IMG/VR virus record: IMGVR_UViG_3300006754_000060 | Coordinates: 1 to 35,802 of that record | DNA length: 35,802 bases | From: a virus | Strand: one strand, 5' to 3' | Shown: positions 9,629-18,720 of the stretch, piece after piece | Position numbering within the stretch: position 1 is the stretch's first letter | How the letters are laid out: the number at the start of each line of letters is the position of its first letter | Translations under genes and position numbers: made by a program | Notes under the pieces: generated by a model | Told to the model about the DNA's origin: nothing | Database searches by the model: none | The model's input: only the letters and a program-made list of their open reading frames with translations

Positions 9629-10843
9629 ATGGCTAGAGTAGGTGAATCAATAGATGCCAGACTTTTACGTCTGGACCCGCAGGTATTCAGATCAATAGAA
9701 AGTGCAGGTGCTTCTGCGGGTGCTATGTATTCCAGCTTAGGTGAAAGTTTTGCTGGAGCTATCAAGAGCCATGCTGAAAGAGAAAAAGAGAAAAAGGAGA
9801 AAAGGGAGAAGGAAGAAAAAGATAAGGCAGCAGCTTTAGATTATATTAGAACGATGGAGAACATCGATGCTGCCGGTATTCTTAAAGGCAAATCCGAGCA
9901 TCCTTGGGCGGAATTAGGTAAAAGACCACAAACTAAAATCGATCCTGCAACCGGCCGGCCTCAGCCTTCTAAAGAAAGTGTCAATTTTTATTCAAGTCTT
10001 AGAAAGGGTGTTACCGATAATAATTTAACTTATGCTCAGGTGGTTCAAATGTATAACAGTATGTTGTCTCAAGAGCATTTTAGGGAGACCCAAGCTTTAC
10101 AAATGAATATTGCCGAGATGAACATCAAAAGTAGGGAAGGTATTTCCTCAGCCCAGATTACTGCCCAAGGAAGTCTAGCAAATGTCGATGAATTAGGGAA
10201 AAGATATACTGAGAAACTAAATCAACTGGGGAAAATAATTGAGTTAGCTGGGAAAGGAGTTAATGTAAGTATCGATTCCGAAGGTAACCCAAAAGTGGGT
10301 GTAGGACTTAATGCGGTTGGAATAGCTAACCGAAGTAATCAAATAATGAATGCCAAATCTATTGACGCAGCCAGCAAGATGGCTGCCGCTACGGACAAAT
10401 TCATTGATTTTAGTGGAATGCAAACGGATCTAGTAAAAATGGATGAAGCTGAGGGTGTTAAGAAATATACAGGTAAATTAACTTGGCAGGAATACTCAGA
10501 CAATTTTGATAAACTCATGGCCGAGTTAAAGAGCAAGACAGTAGCATCAATGCTCGCTGACTTCTATGCGGGGAAGGATACAAAGGAAACACATGCTGCC
10601 GGATTATTTGGATCAAAAGACTATGCAGGAGCTGATCCATCACAACCTGATGCGACCACCACAATTATCCTTCTACCTTACAAACCGGATTGGGGCCGCA
10701 CGCCATATCCAGTGGGGGGAGGTCAGATGCAAGCAGGAGATTACAGGACACAACAGAATGTCACTCCAATAGGGGGCATATATCATGCGGGTTATTACAT
10801 TAAACTAAAGAAAGAGCTATGGCCACCCGAACCAAAAGAATAG
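9629..10843 (+). CDS. Putative internal virion protein, coiled-coil
   Basis: This 404-residue protein has no recognised domain. The start is well supported by AAGGAG at 9615-9620, 8 bases before the ATG. An N-terminal segment with small residues (SAGASAGAMYSSLGESFAGA) is followed by a very Lys/Glu-rich helix (about 50-70). The middle is polar and helical, and the C-terminus is Pro/Gly-rich. The gene lies between two giant proteins and its end overlaps the next start by 25 bases, which argues for co-synthesis with them. By position it is the middle member of an ejection-protein trio, as in many short-tailed phages. No similarity to a named family could be recognised by eye, so the function rests on context alone. 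Confidence 0.5.
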   Translation: MARVGESIDARLLRLDPQVFRSIESAGASAGAMYSSLGESFAGAIKSHAEREKEKKEKREKEEKDKAAALDYIRTMENIDAAGILKGKSEHPWAELGKRPQTKIDPATGRPQPSKESVNFYSSLRKGVTDNNLTYAQVVQMYNSMLSQEHFRETQALQMNIAEMNIKSREGISSAQITAQGSLANVDELGKRYTEKLNQLGKIIELAGKGVNVSIDSEGNPKVGVGLNAVGIANRSNQIMNAKSIDAASKMAAATDKFIDFSGMQTDLVKMDEAEGVKKYTGKLTWQEYSDNFDKLMAELKSKTVASMLADFYAGKDTKETHAAGLFGSKDYAGADPSQPDATTTIILLPYKPDWGRTPYPVGGGQMQAGDYRTQQNVTPIGGIYHAGYYIKLKKELWPPEPKE

Positions 10844-13800
10844 AGAAAGACTTAGATCCAGTCTCTGGAGGTCCGGTTCCAGTGGGGGGAATTGCTAGAG
10901 TTGCTATTGAAAGACAACGGGCTACTCATAAGAAACATCCATCGGAAGTTATATTAGGAGGAGATCTTCCCGAGCCTGAAGATCCAATCTCTTTAAAGGA
11001 GCTTGGAAAGGGTATAGCAGTAGAAACAGTGGGGGGAGTTGCTTCACAGGCTGCGGGGATTAAGGCCGGGGCTATAGTTGGAGCTTTGTCTGGTCCTGCT
11101 GCTATTGTTACAGCACCCCTCACCTATGCAGCGGTTTCATTCTCTGGAGGATTTGGGTCTAGTGTGTTAGCTCAAAGAGCAGAGGGCAGGAGTTGGGATG
11201 TAATTTCTTGGGGAAGAGCAGTTGCGGGTGGTCTGATTACCGCAGTCCCCGGAGGTCAAGCAGTTAGGGGAGCTTCAAAAGTTGGAATAATAGCAAAAGA
11301 AGGTGCTAGGGGAGTTGGATATGGTGTGACCGAAGCTACCACTAGAGCAATCATAGATGAAAAACGTCTTCCAACGAAGGAAGAGGTTGCTCAGTTAGGT
11401 TTGTGGGGAGGAGGCTTTGGCCTCGGTGCAAGAGGAGCAGGAATGTCTGTGGGAGCCGGATATAGGGCAACCAAAAGGCGAGTTAGTGACTACTTAGGAC
11501 TAACTGGGGATATTGTGCCCGGGTTCCCTAAGATTCTGGACGATGCTCCTTTTGTGCCCGGTTTTGACAAAGTTCCCAAGGGCACTCCAAAGGCAACGCA
11601 GGCTGATATTGACTGGGTTGTGGCAACGGCTGATGATATAGACAGGGGTATATCTCAAGATGCTGCTCATTTCTCCAATGACTTATCTGGTCCCGGTGAA
11701 GAAGCAGATGCTATGCTTACTGTTGCCGGAAGATTATCTAAGTGGAAGCAATTACCATTTTTAGAAAAAAACGAGTTAGTGAAACGTCTTGGTTTAAATC
11801 CTATAAATGGAGAAAGGAGGGGAGTAGCTTCCAACAAGAGAGCGGATGAACTTCTAGGCAGGGTCGTTGACGATATAGAAGGTGAAGCCATAGGCTTGAC
11901 TATCATTGAAGCTATACAGGCACAAGCAAATCCAATAAGCCCAAGTTCTTTAGCTACAAGGGGCAAAGTTCTTAATACTATAAATAATTTTCTAACAGGA
12001 ACTTTCCCAAGCATGGTGGTTAAGAATCCTTTAAGAAATAAAATCAAAAATATTAAAAGACAAGGAACTGCTAACGCTCGATTGACTAGTAAGGTCAGGG
12101 ACAAAATTCAAAAAATCACCTTACAAGATCCTGCCAGCACAATAGGTATTGATACAACTAGATTTTTAACAGGACAAATTGATACTCCAACTTCGGCAAT
12201 GAAGCCTATTGCTGGTGAAGCTCGTGTGTTATACGAGCGAATGCAGCAATTTCAACAGGTAGTTTTCCCATTTTTAAAACCAAACTTTCTTGATAAAATT
12301 CCACTTGACCAAAGGAAGTGGTTAAAGGACATATATGATAGTCATGGCAGGTGGTTACATGTATCATATAGAATATTTGACGACAAGAATTACCCGAGTG
12401 GACCCGAAGAAGAAAAAATCTTTAGACAGTCACTTACAAATTTAAAGAATTTTTTAAAGAGTTCCAAGGGTGCTGACTGGGGATTTGGAGACTTTAAAGT
12501 TGTTGAAGAAACAATTAAAAAGCCCCTACCCAGGGCTGTTCGTTCTGACGCTTCACTGACAACCTATACCGTCGCACGCCGAGGGCCGCCGAGGATAAGG
12601 AGACCTAAAAGAAAAACTCCTAAACCCATTACTCGATTTGTAAGAAGCGATAACGGGAAAGAGCCACCAGCTTGGGCTTTTAGTGATACTGGAAAAAAGA
12701 AACCGTTAAGTCCCGAGGCTTTAAGAGTTGAAAAAATAAAAAGAATTCAGGATTACACCGATAGATATCTAAATAATTCCGCAAAGAACAAGGCTACGCA
12801 GGTTGATAAAAACCTGAAAGGTAAATCAAATATAATATCCGAAGAGGATATTATAAAACATAAAATGACGAACTGGCCCAAGGAGTTTCTAGATTTTTTT
12901 GGTGGTCCGTTAAAGATTCCCGGGACTGAGTTAGTAGACTACGGTAGTATTCTTGAGGTAGGTAATAGGCAACTGGCATCATTAGCCGTTAAAAATCAAG
13001 TCGATTTTCATGTCCTCAAATCTTTAGCCCAGTCTGGTTTAGCCAAAAGAATAGATTTTGTACAAAAAATGCCTCATACCCGCATAATGTTTAGGGAAGG
13101 GGCAGAAGAATTAAGGAGAAATGCAGAAGCGAGGGGAGTGTTAACTCCTGATGCTGGAGGCCAAGGCACTACAACAATTAATTTTTTCAATAATACCCTT
13201 GAGGTAGAAACAACTCCTAGAGTCGCAAGAGCTTTGGATGATATCAGGTTTGATCGCATTGCAAAATCAATGTCTGAAGGCTCAACGGTCCCTGCTGCTG
13301 GCGTTGCTAAGGAAGCTCTAAGCTTGGGAATATTTGCATCTAAGTATGGTTTAGTAGCGTTGAATTTTGCATCCTTCCCAACCAATACAATTGGTGCAGT
13401 AATGGCTACGTTTGCTTCGGGTAATAATCCTTTCAGGAATATGGTCACGGCAGCCAGAGCTGGTTTAAGTGAGTTTGGTGTGGGGCCCCAAAAGGCGGAA
13501 GTAATAAGAGACTTTGATAAGGCTATAGAGTTGGGCGTATTAGACAACAGCGTAGTTAAAGGAGCCTTATATGATAATATAATTGAGGGTAGTTGGACTA
13601 AAAAGATCACAGATAATCCAATTATAAAAGTCCCCGGTTCTGTTTATTCTTCTATAGATAACGCATTTCGGTATACAACTTGGAAAGGAAATTCCAAGAT
13701 GTTTGATGATATAGTCCCTCACTTAGATGGGGTTGATGAGGTTACCCGATCCAACATGGTGGCGGAAATGGCAGCAAACTTCACCAATGCTCACTATCCT

Positions 13801-15396
13801 AATTACGACAATGTTGCTCCTGTTGTTAAGCAAGCTTCAAAGTGGGGTGTCTTACCTGTCTTTGCTACGTTTAATGCTGAGTTGGTAAGGAACACAGTTA
13901 ATCTTACTGTCCTTCCATTAAAGATGCAATTCCAGCCAGAGAAATTTCTTTTGGAAATGGGAATGGACCGAAAGTTCCTTAAAAATGTTTCTGAATCAAC
14001 AAAAAGTAAGTTACGGTGGCGTGGCTTAAGAAATGAAGCTTCCTTTGTAGCGGTGGCTGCGGGTTCTACCGCCTTATGGCTTGGGCTAAATGATGAAGCA
14101 ACCGGATTTGATTCTGATATGCGAAACAAGTTGAGGAACTTTGTTGCTCCTTGGAATCGGAATGATGATTTAATATTTTTCCCAAACAAAGATGATCCGA
14201 CTAAGGGCCGATATGTAAACTTAGCTTACCTAAACCAATATAGTTTAATCCCTAGAATGGTAGGTGCAGTTGCAGATTTATTTTCCAAAGATCCAGATGC
14301 CAGTGATAATCAAATAAAGACCAACCTGATGAATATCCTTATTGATGAATTTGGTGGTGAGGGTAATTTTATTATGCAAAGCGGGATGGAGTCGCTATCT
14401 GGGTTTGATGACCGAGGAAATCCAATAAGTTTATCAGCGGAAGAGGCTTCCAACAGACAAGACCGATTGTGGTATTTTATAGAAAGCACATTTCGTGTGG
14501 CAGGCTGGGGTGATTTTATTAATCTTTTAGAACTTGGAGGGTTTATTGAAGGAACTCCAAGGCGAGATTGGGATGAGATGTTATATAGGAGTTTGGGTAT
14601 AAGAACACAAGACTATGATGTAGAGAGATCCTTGATATATGAGGCCAACCCTAGTTCCCAATCTATAAATAATATTAGGACCAACCTTAAAAATATTGCA
14701 CGAATAAGGCAGGAAGACCTTAAAGCCAAGTTTGGAAGAGAGGTTGGTATTGTTGAGGCAACACTTGATTTACAGAATGAAGAAGCTTCTATGATTGATA
14801 AAAGGAAATATTTAACTGCATTCCAAGATCTTAATAAGGATTACCAATCGCATATTACAAAATTAATCCGACTTAAAGATGCAGCGATGGATGTGTCTTC
14901 GGGAACTATAGACGAAGAGAGGATTGTTAGTTTGTATAAACAGGCTGGACTTAGTCAATGGGAGATAATTGACATTTTACGAAATAAAGTAGGAAACCTT
15001 CAGGTGGTGGTAAGCGATTCAATCGCTGACAAATGGCAGAGAGAAAAAACCCAACTGATTAATGAAGGGAAACCCCATACGGATGAGGATGTATTTAGGG
15101 TCTTTAGTTATGATGCAAAAGTAGGAGACATTACTTATCCTACCTATACCGATGCTATGAATTACAAGAAAAAAATTGATAGTTCTATGTTTTATAAAAT
15201 GACCGAAGTTGAGAAGTTATTATCCACACTTCAGGGATTAAATAAAATTGAAAAATTATTTGAAATTTATCCCAACATAAAAGAGAACGGGGTATTACAG
15301 GTAGAGTTACGGGATAAGACGATTATTACTGAGGGTGATTTAATGGCTATAAGGGAGTATAGTCCGCCTAATGTAGGTATCAGCCCGAAGCATTAA
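10819..15396 (+). CDS. Giant internal virion / DNA-ejection-like protein
   Basis: The protein has 1525 residues. After a basic N-terminus, residues about 50-215 are Gly/Ala-rich with several hydrophobic stretches (for example AGIKAGAIVGALSGPAAIV), as expected for a segment that can enter a membrane. The central part (about 440-720) is basic and soluble. Residues about 830-1100 form a helical region containing ALNFASFPTNTIGAVMA and WGVLPVFATFNAELVRNTVN. The C-terminal third is charged and helical. I see no lysozyme or transglycosylase catalytic motif. Length and position last in the tail block match the large ejection proteins of podoviruses (T7 gp16-like in role, not in recognisable sequence). 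It ends 36 bases before a convergent minus-strand gene. Confidence 0.55.
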   Translation: MATRTKRIEKDLDPVSGGPVPVGGIARVAIERQRATHKKHPSEVILGGDLPEPEDPISLKELGKGIAVETVGGVASQAAGIKAGAIVGALSGPAAIVTAPLTYAAVSFSGGFGSSVLAQRAEGRSWDVISWGRAVAGGLITAVPGGQAVRGASKVGIIAKEGARGVGYGVTEATTRAIIDEKRLPTKEEVAQLGLWGGGFGLGARGAGMSVGAGYRATKRRVSDYLGLTGDIVPGFPKILDDAPFVPGFDKVPKGTPKATQADIDWVVATADDIDRGISQDAAHFSNDLSGPGEEADAMLTVAGRLSKWKQLPFLEKNELVKRLGLNPINGERRGVASNKRADELLGRVVDDIEGEAIGLTIIEAIQAQANPISPSSLATRGKVLNTINNFLTGTFPSMVVKNPLRNKIKNIKRQGTANARLTSKVRDKIQKITLQDPASTIGIDTTRFLTGQIDTPTSAMKPIAGEARVLYERMQQFQQVVFPFLKPNFLDKIPLDQRKWLKDIYDSHGRWLHVSYRIFDDKNYPSGPEEEKIFRQSLTNLKNFLKSSKGADWGFGDFKVVEETIKKPLPRAVRSDASLTTYTVARRGPPRIRRPKRKTPKPITRFVRSDNGKEPPAWAFSDTGKKKPLSPEALRVEKIKRIQDYTDRYLNNSAKNKATQVDKNLKGKSNIISEEDIIKHKMTNWPKEFLDFFGGPLKIPGTELVDYGSILEVGNRQLASLAVKNQVDFHVLKSLAQSGLAKRIDFVQKMPHTRIMFREGAEELRRNAEARGVLTPDAGGQGTTTINFFNNTLEVETTPRVARALDDIRFDRIAKSMSEGSTVPAAGVAKEALSLGIFASKYGLVALNFASFPTNTIGAVMATFASGNNPFRNMVTAARAGLSEFGVGPQKAEVIRDFDKAIELGVLDNSVVKGALYDNIIEGSWTKKITDNPIIKVPGSVYSSIDNAFRYTTWKGNSKMFDDIVPHLDGVDEVTRSNMVAEMAANFTNAHYPNYDNVAPVVKQASKWGVLPVFATFNAELVRNTVNLTVLPLKMQFQPEKFLLEMGMDRKFLKNVSESTKSKLRWRGLRNEASFVAVAAGSTALWLGLNDEATGFDSDMRNKLRNFVAPWNRNDDLIFFPNKDDPTKGRYVNLAYLNQYSLIPRMVGAVADLFSKDPDASDNQIKTNLMNILIDEFGGEGNFIMQSGMESLSGFDDRGNPISLSAEEASNRQDRLWYFIESTFRVAGWGDFINLLELGGFIEGTPRRDWDEMLYRSLGIRTQDYDVERSLIYEANPSSQSINNIRTNLKNIARIRQEDLKAKFGREVGIVEATLDLQNEEASMIDKRKYLTAFQDLNKDYQSHITKLIRLKDAAMDVSSGTIDEERIVSLYKQAGLSQWEIIDILRNKVGNLQVVVSDSIADKWQREKTQLINEGKPHTDEDVFRVFSYDAKVGDITYPTYTDAMNYKKKIDSSMFYKMTEVEKLLSTLQGLNKIEKLFEIYPNIKENGVLQVELRDKTIITEGDLMAIREYSPPNVGISPKH

Positions 15397-15431
15397 TCAA
15401 TTTTTGTGCCCAGCACACGCTAGATCTTTTA

Positions 15432-15845
15432 CTATAAGAATTCAGGGTCTATTGGTATCTTAAAGAACAATTCTCCCTCGGGGATATACTTGTTCTTAAC
15501 TTCAACGGGTTCTATCTCTTTAACGATAAAGCTATTGAATGAGATCAGGTGGCTGAACTCCCGGTTCCAGATGCAGAACAGGGTGGGCATATCTAGGTTG
15601 AAGTATTTAGACTTCCTGTAGGGCAGGTGAACGTCCTTATAGGGGAACTCTTCCCCGGTCCACACATACTTGCATTCGACTTCTACATAGAAGCAGTCGG
15701 GGACAATGAGATCCACACCATACCTGTCCGGGTTCTCTACAGCATTAATACCTAGATTGCCTAGATATTCGATTGTTTTAAGTTTCGCAGTGAAATCGAA
15801 TTCTTGGTGAAGGTCTTCATCGAATTCTTTACGTGGAGAATACAT
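15432..15845 (-). CDS. PD-(D/E)XK nuclease-like small protein
   Basis: The preferred start at 15845 gives 137 residues beginning MYSPRKEFDED; an upstream ATG at 15893 would add 16 residues that look unlike a protein N-terminus. A helix (KLKTIEYLGNLGI) is followed by YGVDLIV, then YVEVECK. This gives the D45 ... E57-X-K59 arrangement of PD-(D/E)XK nucleases, with a later beta strand (TLFCIWN). That order fits a restriction-endonuclease-like fold. The target is unknown; it could process phage or host DNA. It is the last gene of the minus-strand early operon and meets the late block tail to tail at 15396/15432. The fold is a motif-based inference. Confidence 0.6.
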   Translation of the reverse strand: MYSPRKEFDEDLHQEFDFTAKLKTIEYLGNLGINAVENPDRYGVDLIVPDCFYVEVECKYVWTGEEFPYKDVHLPYRKSKYFNLDMPTLFCIWNREFSHLISFNSFIVKEIEPVEVKNKYIPEGELFFKIPIDPEFL

Positions 15846-15925
15846 GGGGGTCTTGGGTTTAATAAAGGTAAAACAAACAAACCCTGCCCACATTACTGCT
15901 AAAGCTCACCAAGCACCCCCATTAA

Positions 15926-16159
15926 TTATTCTTTACTCTGCTTCGGGGGACTCTTCGTGTCGAGTTCTTTCTCTAACTGCAGGATCTCCTTGGAACTCAT
16001 CTTGCTGACCTTCGTGTCGGCATTCTCTTGGCACTTCTTAAAAAGGAAGTTGCACATCTGGGCCATAGTTATGTTGTTCAACATAACCTCAGCGAGTTTG
16101 GCTTTAAGATTCCTGATTCTGTCTGTACCTATTTTCTCTTCTTTCTTTATTTTCTTCAT
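15926..16159 (-). CDS. Small charged helical protein, function unknown
   Basis: Seventy-seven residues starting MKKIKKEEK. I chose the ATG at 16159 because AAGGAG lies 7 bases upstream on the minus strand; a longer in-frame version begins at 16204 but has no such site. The protein is very Lys/Glu-rich and predicted helical, with a central hydrophobic stretch (LAEVMLNNITMAQMCNFLF). I recognise no domain. Its first 56 bases overlap the 3' end of the HNH gene in another frame. Confidence 0.5.
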   Translation of the reverse strand: MKKIKKEEKIGTDRIRNLKAKLAEVMLNNITMAQMCNFLFKKCQENADTKVSKMSSKEILQLEKELDTKSPPKQSKE

Positions 16160-16496
16160 CCGTTTTCTCCTTGTGACATTTTTTACATAAAACTTGTAAC
16201 CCATCCAGAGGACAAAAGAGTCTCTTGTCGATCACGTTCCAATCCCAGTCCTCATTATCCGCCCAGTCAAGTGGAACAACTGACTCGATGTGATCTACAG
16301 ATACTCCTTTTACAGGGAAGGTCCCCTTGCATGATCTACACCTATACTCATTACGCATCCTCTTGGTCTTAGGATTGAGTTTACGACCCACGAGGGCCTT
16401 ACCCCTTGCCTCATACTTCAAAGGGTTCCTAGCCCCCCTCCAAGCTGCCAGCTTAAAGAGTCTCCAGCGAGACTGGGTCCATGGTTTCTTCTTCAT
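16104..16496 (-). CDS. HNH endonuclease
   Basis: The protein has 130 residues. Zinc-knuckle cysteines C53-X2-C56 (YRCRSCKG), the catalytic-strand motif VDHIESV (D68-H69), and the second pair C104-X2-C107-H108 (LQVLCKKCHKEKT) form a complete HNH/treble-clef nuclease. The N-terminal basic segment (SRWRLFKLAAWRGARNPLKYEA) is typical of phage HNH proteins and probably contacts DNA. It may be a free-standing homing enzyme or a replication-associated nicking enzyme; there is no separate T7-gp3-like resolvase visible, so a structural role in DNA processing is possible. It lies 3 bases downstream of the preceding gene's stop and overlaps the next gene by 56 bases. Confidence 0.85.
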   Translation of the reverse strand: MKKKPWTQSRWRLFKLAAWRGARNPLKYEARGKALVGRKLNPKTKRMRNEYRCRSCKGTFPVKGVSVDHIESVVPLDWADNEDWDWNVIDKRLFCPLDGLQVLCKKCHKEKTDEENKERRENRYRQNQES

Positions 16497-16498
16497 TA

Positions 16499-16702
16499 TT
16501 AAATGTCCTCGATGATACGACGGATTTGTTCGTAAGGCAACCCCAAGTATAAGGCAACCTTAGCTACGTCCTCTTCGTTTAAATACTCTGACAGGAATAA
16601 CTCCTCCAAGAGTTTGAGTGGAGTGTATTTCATATGTGCTGCCAGTATACAAACTGCTTCTGACAATTCTTCTGGATCGGGTGGTGAGATTGTTGTTATC
16701 AT
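16499..16702 (-). CDS. Small acidic helical protein, unknown
   Basis: Sixty-seven residues starting MITTISPPDPEEL at 16702; an upstream ATG at 16768 would overlap the HNH gene and adds residues of poor quality. The C-terminal half (LNEEDVAKVALYLGLPYEQIRRIIEDI) reads like a short helix-turn-helix or helical-bundle element, but no family is recognised. No Shine-Dalgarno sequence precedes the start; an A/T-rich leader does. It sits between two HNH genes in the tightly packed early operon, so expression by translational coupling is likely. Confidence 0.5.
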   Translation of the reverse strand: MITTISPPDPEELSEAVCILAAHMKYTPLKLLEELFLSEYLNEEDVAKVALYLGLPYEQIRRIIEDI

Positions 16703-16709
16703 TTTTAGA

Positions 16710-17006
16710 TTAATTTTTATAGTGGTGAAGTCGGTGACAGTTGGCACAAAGGATGATGCATTTCTCAACTTCTTTCTGTAGGCTAACCAGCGGAACGGTG
16801 CCTTGCACGAGACTTGCTATGGTTGACACCTTATTTATTGGATTGAGATGATGCAGATCCAAGCACAAAGGGTCATAGATTTTCCCGCAACGAGAACATG
16901 GTTTATTGCATTTATATTCATTCAACCATTTTCTTTTTTCAGCAGTCCTACGGAGGTGCCACTCACGCTTGTATTCACGTTCTTGTTCAGGGTCAGTGTA
17001 TGGCAT
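16710..17006 (-). CDS. HNH endonuclease (short form)
   Basis: The protein has 98 residues. C37-X2-C40 (CSRCGK), LDLHHLNP (D50, H52-H53) and the closing CIILCANCHRLHH (C87, C90, H91) form a standard HNH domain that occupies most of the protein. The N-terminal part (PEQEREYKREWHLRR) is highly basic and acidic, as in phage-borne HNH homing enzymes. It starts 1 base after the stop of the 122-residue gene upstream, whose 3' end carries the 13-bp sequence (17021-17033) also found before the other homing gene (17910-17922). This suggests mobile insertion at a shared target. Likely a nicking or cleaving endonuclease. Confidence 0.85.
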   Translation of the reverse strand: MPYTDPEQEREYKREWHLRRTAEKRKWLNEYKCNKPCSRCGKIYDPLCLDLHHLNPINKVSTIASLVQGTVPLVSLQKEVEKCIILCANCHRLHHYKN

Positions 17007-17007
17007 T

Positions 17008-17376
17008 TCATTTTCTTATAGGTAAGGGTTTTCGTGATGAAGGTAAAGGTATTGTACCTCGATGACCCTCTTGTCGTTTTGTTTGCTCTATCACTTCATC
17101 TCTTTCAACCACTGTCCGGTCCTCGGGCTTAACAGGAATAGGTCTAAACTCAAAGTCCCATCCCCTGTTAAGAAGGGTGGAGCGATTGGTCACCACCTGC
17201 TGGGGTCCCTGCTTCCTCCTCGCCTCATTATAATAGAGGTATCGATCTGATTGTGGGACCCAATGACCTTTGTCAATCAGGTAGTATTCGTGCAGGTAGG
17301 TTCCCCTCTCGGGGATGTCAGTTTTGTCAGAGATGGTGGAGGATTGTATCACAAATCTTTTAGTTTTCTTTATCAT
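17008..17376 (-). CDS. Unknown basic protein between two homing-endonuclease genes
   Basis: The protein has 122 residues and no recognised domain. It is rich in Arg, Lys and Pro with little predicted helix; the start MIKKTKRFVIQSS overlaps the upstream AP2/HNH gene by ATGA. The start region carries AAACCAAATA shortly before the ATG, a leader found before two other early genes. The last residues (SSRKPLPIRK) repeat the RKPLP that ends the RecB-like nuclease gene at 17906. It may be a phage core gene split from its neighbours by inserted HNH genes; the sequence does not say what it does. Confidence 0.5.
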   Translation of the reverse strand: MIKKTKRFVIQSSTISDKTDIPERGTYLHEYYLIDKGHWVPQSDRYLYYNEARRKQGPQQVVTNRSTLLNRGWDFEFRPIPVKPEDRTVVERDEVIEQTKRQEGHRGTIPLPSSRKPLPIRK

Positions 17377-17906
17377 TTTATATTTGGTTTAGGTTGATTC
17401 AGTGCTTCAGGGTTGAATCCATATTGTATGGCTGCCTTGTTATAGGCTCTTGCTGCCTCTGCCTCATCAACAAAGTAGCCAAGGTGTTTCTGTTTCCCAG
17501 CCAAGGTGATGACAGCCGTCCATTTCTTCTTATCCTTACGCCAAGAGACACCTCGGAATCTAGAAGTGCATCCCTGCGCCTTGGTTCTGAAGCTTCTGCT
17601 ATTCCCTTGATGGGTTACCATTCTCAGATTTGATACGTAGGTTTCTTTCTTCACCCCATTGATGTGGTCTACCTCTAAACTCTCATCCCAATCAGGGAGA
17701 AAGGCTTTGGCAACTAGACGTGGAATGCGGTGAAATTTTTGTCTTCCTCCTTTGCAAAGCCCAATTCGCCAGTAGCCATTATTGCCATGGGTTTGGGGTT
17801 TTAGAATCTTAGTCTTGTTAAATTTCAGGGATCTAACCCCGCCTCGGTTGGAGACTTGATAGTCTCTGTCATAACCAACAACGTCTTTCCATATTTCTTT
17901 GTTCAT
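17373..17906 (-). CDS. Homing endonuclease: NUMOD4 + HNH + AP2
   Basis: The protein has 177 residues and three recognisable parts in order. A NUMOD4-like N-terminus (IWKDVVGYDRDYQVSNRGGVRSL, about 5-28) leads. An HNH_3-type nuclease follows (about 58-102: HRIPRLVAKAFL, then EVDHINGVKKETYVSNLRMV with D80, H81, N83, N93). Last is an AP2/ERF-like DNA-binding domain (about 115-162: RFRGVSWRKDKKKWTAVI, then LGYFVDEAEAARAYNKAA). This is the classic architecture of free-standing phage homing endonucleases, which cut a phage genome lacking the gene and spread by repair. It overlaps the nuclease gene upstream by one base and the next gene by ATGA, so it is inserted with almost no disturbance of the operon. 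Confidence 0.93.
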   Translation of the reverse strand: MNKEIWKDVVGYDRDYQVSNRGGVRSLKFNKTKILKPQTHGNNGYWRIGLCKGGRQKFHRIPRLVAKAFLPDWDESLEVDHINGVKKETYVSNLRMVTHQGNSRSFRTKAQGCTSRFRGVSWRKDKKKWTAVITLAGKQKHLGYFVDEAEAARAYNKAAIQYGFNPEALNQPKPNIK

Positions 17907-18691
17907 TAGGGTAAGGGTTTTCTATCAGGGGCATGTAGCCTGTAGATGTCGTCGTAATGGTTAATGTAAAACTTGGCTTCGATGGCTGCCTTTTCAACAG
18001 CAGTGTCTGTCCATTTCTTTGCATAGGTTTCCCCGGAGTTGCTGTCAATAATGACAGTGTAGACATCAGGCCGATAGGATAATTTCATCTTATGCATAAC
18101 CATCTCGGCTTCAATGGCCAGTTGCATACAGTCGGAGGTGTAAGCTTTCTTGGATATACCGCTGTCCCCTGCTTCCCGGGTCTTATAATCAAACAGGCAC
18201 ACCTTACCATTGTGCGTTGCTATTAGATCCACCTGACCTACTGTGTTGTAACCAGCGACAATACTCTCGCATGAAACGACACTGAACTGGTTTGTTTTAA
18301 ACCACTCCAAGAACGGTTTAACGAATTTCTCATATGGTTTATTGGACCATCGTTTCTTAAACTTTAAAAGATTGAGGGCATCCTCCAGTTGTTTATGCAC
18401 CAAGGTGCCAAATAGAGAAGTGAGGATCTCCTCCCCTGTTTCGGGATGGACCCTCACTCCATAGACCCGAGCAACTATTTCAGGGATCGGAAGGAGAGGA
18501 TACTTACGGGCCAGTCTCGCAGCCTCCTCCTTCCCCCACTTCTCTAGGTAGGGTTTGGGGCAGATGGCTAGTTTGGTGGTCACACTGGCGACAACCCTTA
18601 CGCCTGACTCTACAAGCTTTCTCGCCTGCGGTGGAGTTTCAACATCGGTCCTCAAGAACGGACCATTAATTGAGATTTCGTAAAAATGCAT
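17906..18691 (-). CDS. RecB/Cas4-like PD-(D/E)XK exonuclease
   Basis: The protein has 261 residues. The RecB-type nuclease motifs appear in order: GTLVHK with H99, GQVDLIA with D155, LFDYKTR with D168-X-K170, and the QLAIEAEM motif with Q190. Together they form a complete metal-dependent nuclease site. I see no four-cysteine iron-sulfur cluster as in Cas4 or AddB, so this looks like the cluster-free phage form. Such enzymes sit beside primase-helicase and SSB genes in many marine phages and probably serve as recombination or replication exonuclease. The gene starts 65 bases after the SSB-like gene, across a strong hairpin, and its 3' end abuts the homing endonuclease. Confidence 0.88.
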   Translation of the reverse strand: MHFYEISINGPFLRTDVETPPQARKLVESGVRVVASVTTKLAICPKPYLEKWGKEEAARLARKYPLLPIPEIVARVYGVRVHPETGEEILTSLFGTLVHKQLEDALNLLKFKKRWSNKPYEKFVKPFLEWFKTNQFSVVSCESIVAGYNTVGQVDLIATHNGKVCLFDYKTREAGDSGISKKAYTSDCMQLAIEAEMVMHKMKLSYRPDVYTVIIDSNSGETYAKKWTDTAVEKAAIEAKFYINHYDDIYRLHAPDRKPLP

Positions 18692-18720
18692 AGGTGTTTA
18701 ATTTTATATTAAAGTTCAGA

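Noticed and set aside
15405-15417. Hairpin TGTGC-CCA-GCACA between convergent genes
   Set aside because: Only 5 bp, and no T run follows it on either strand, so I do not call a terminator.
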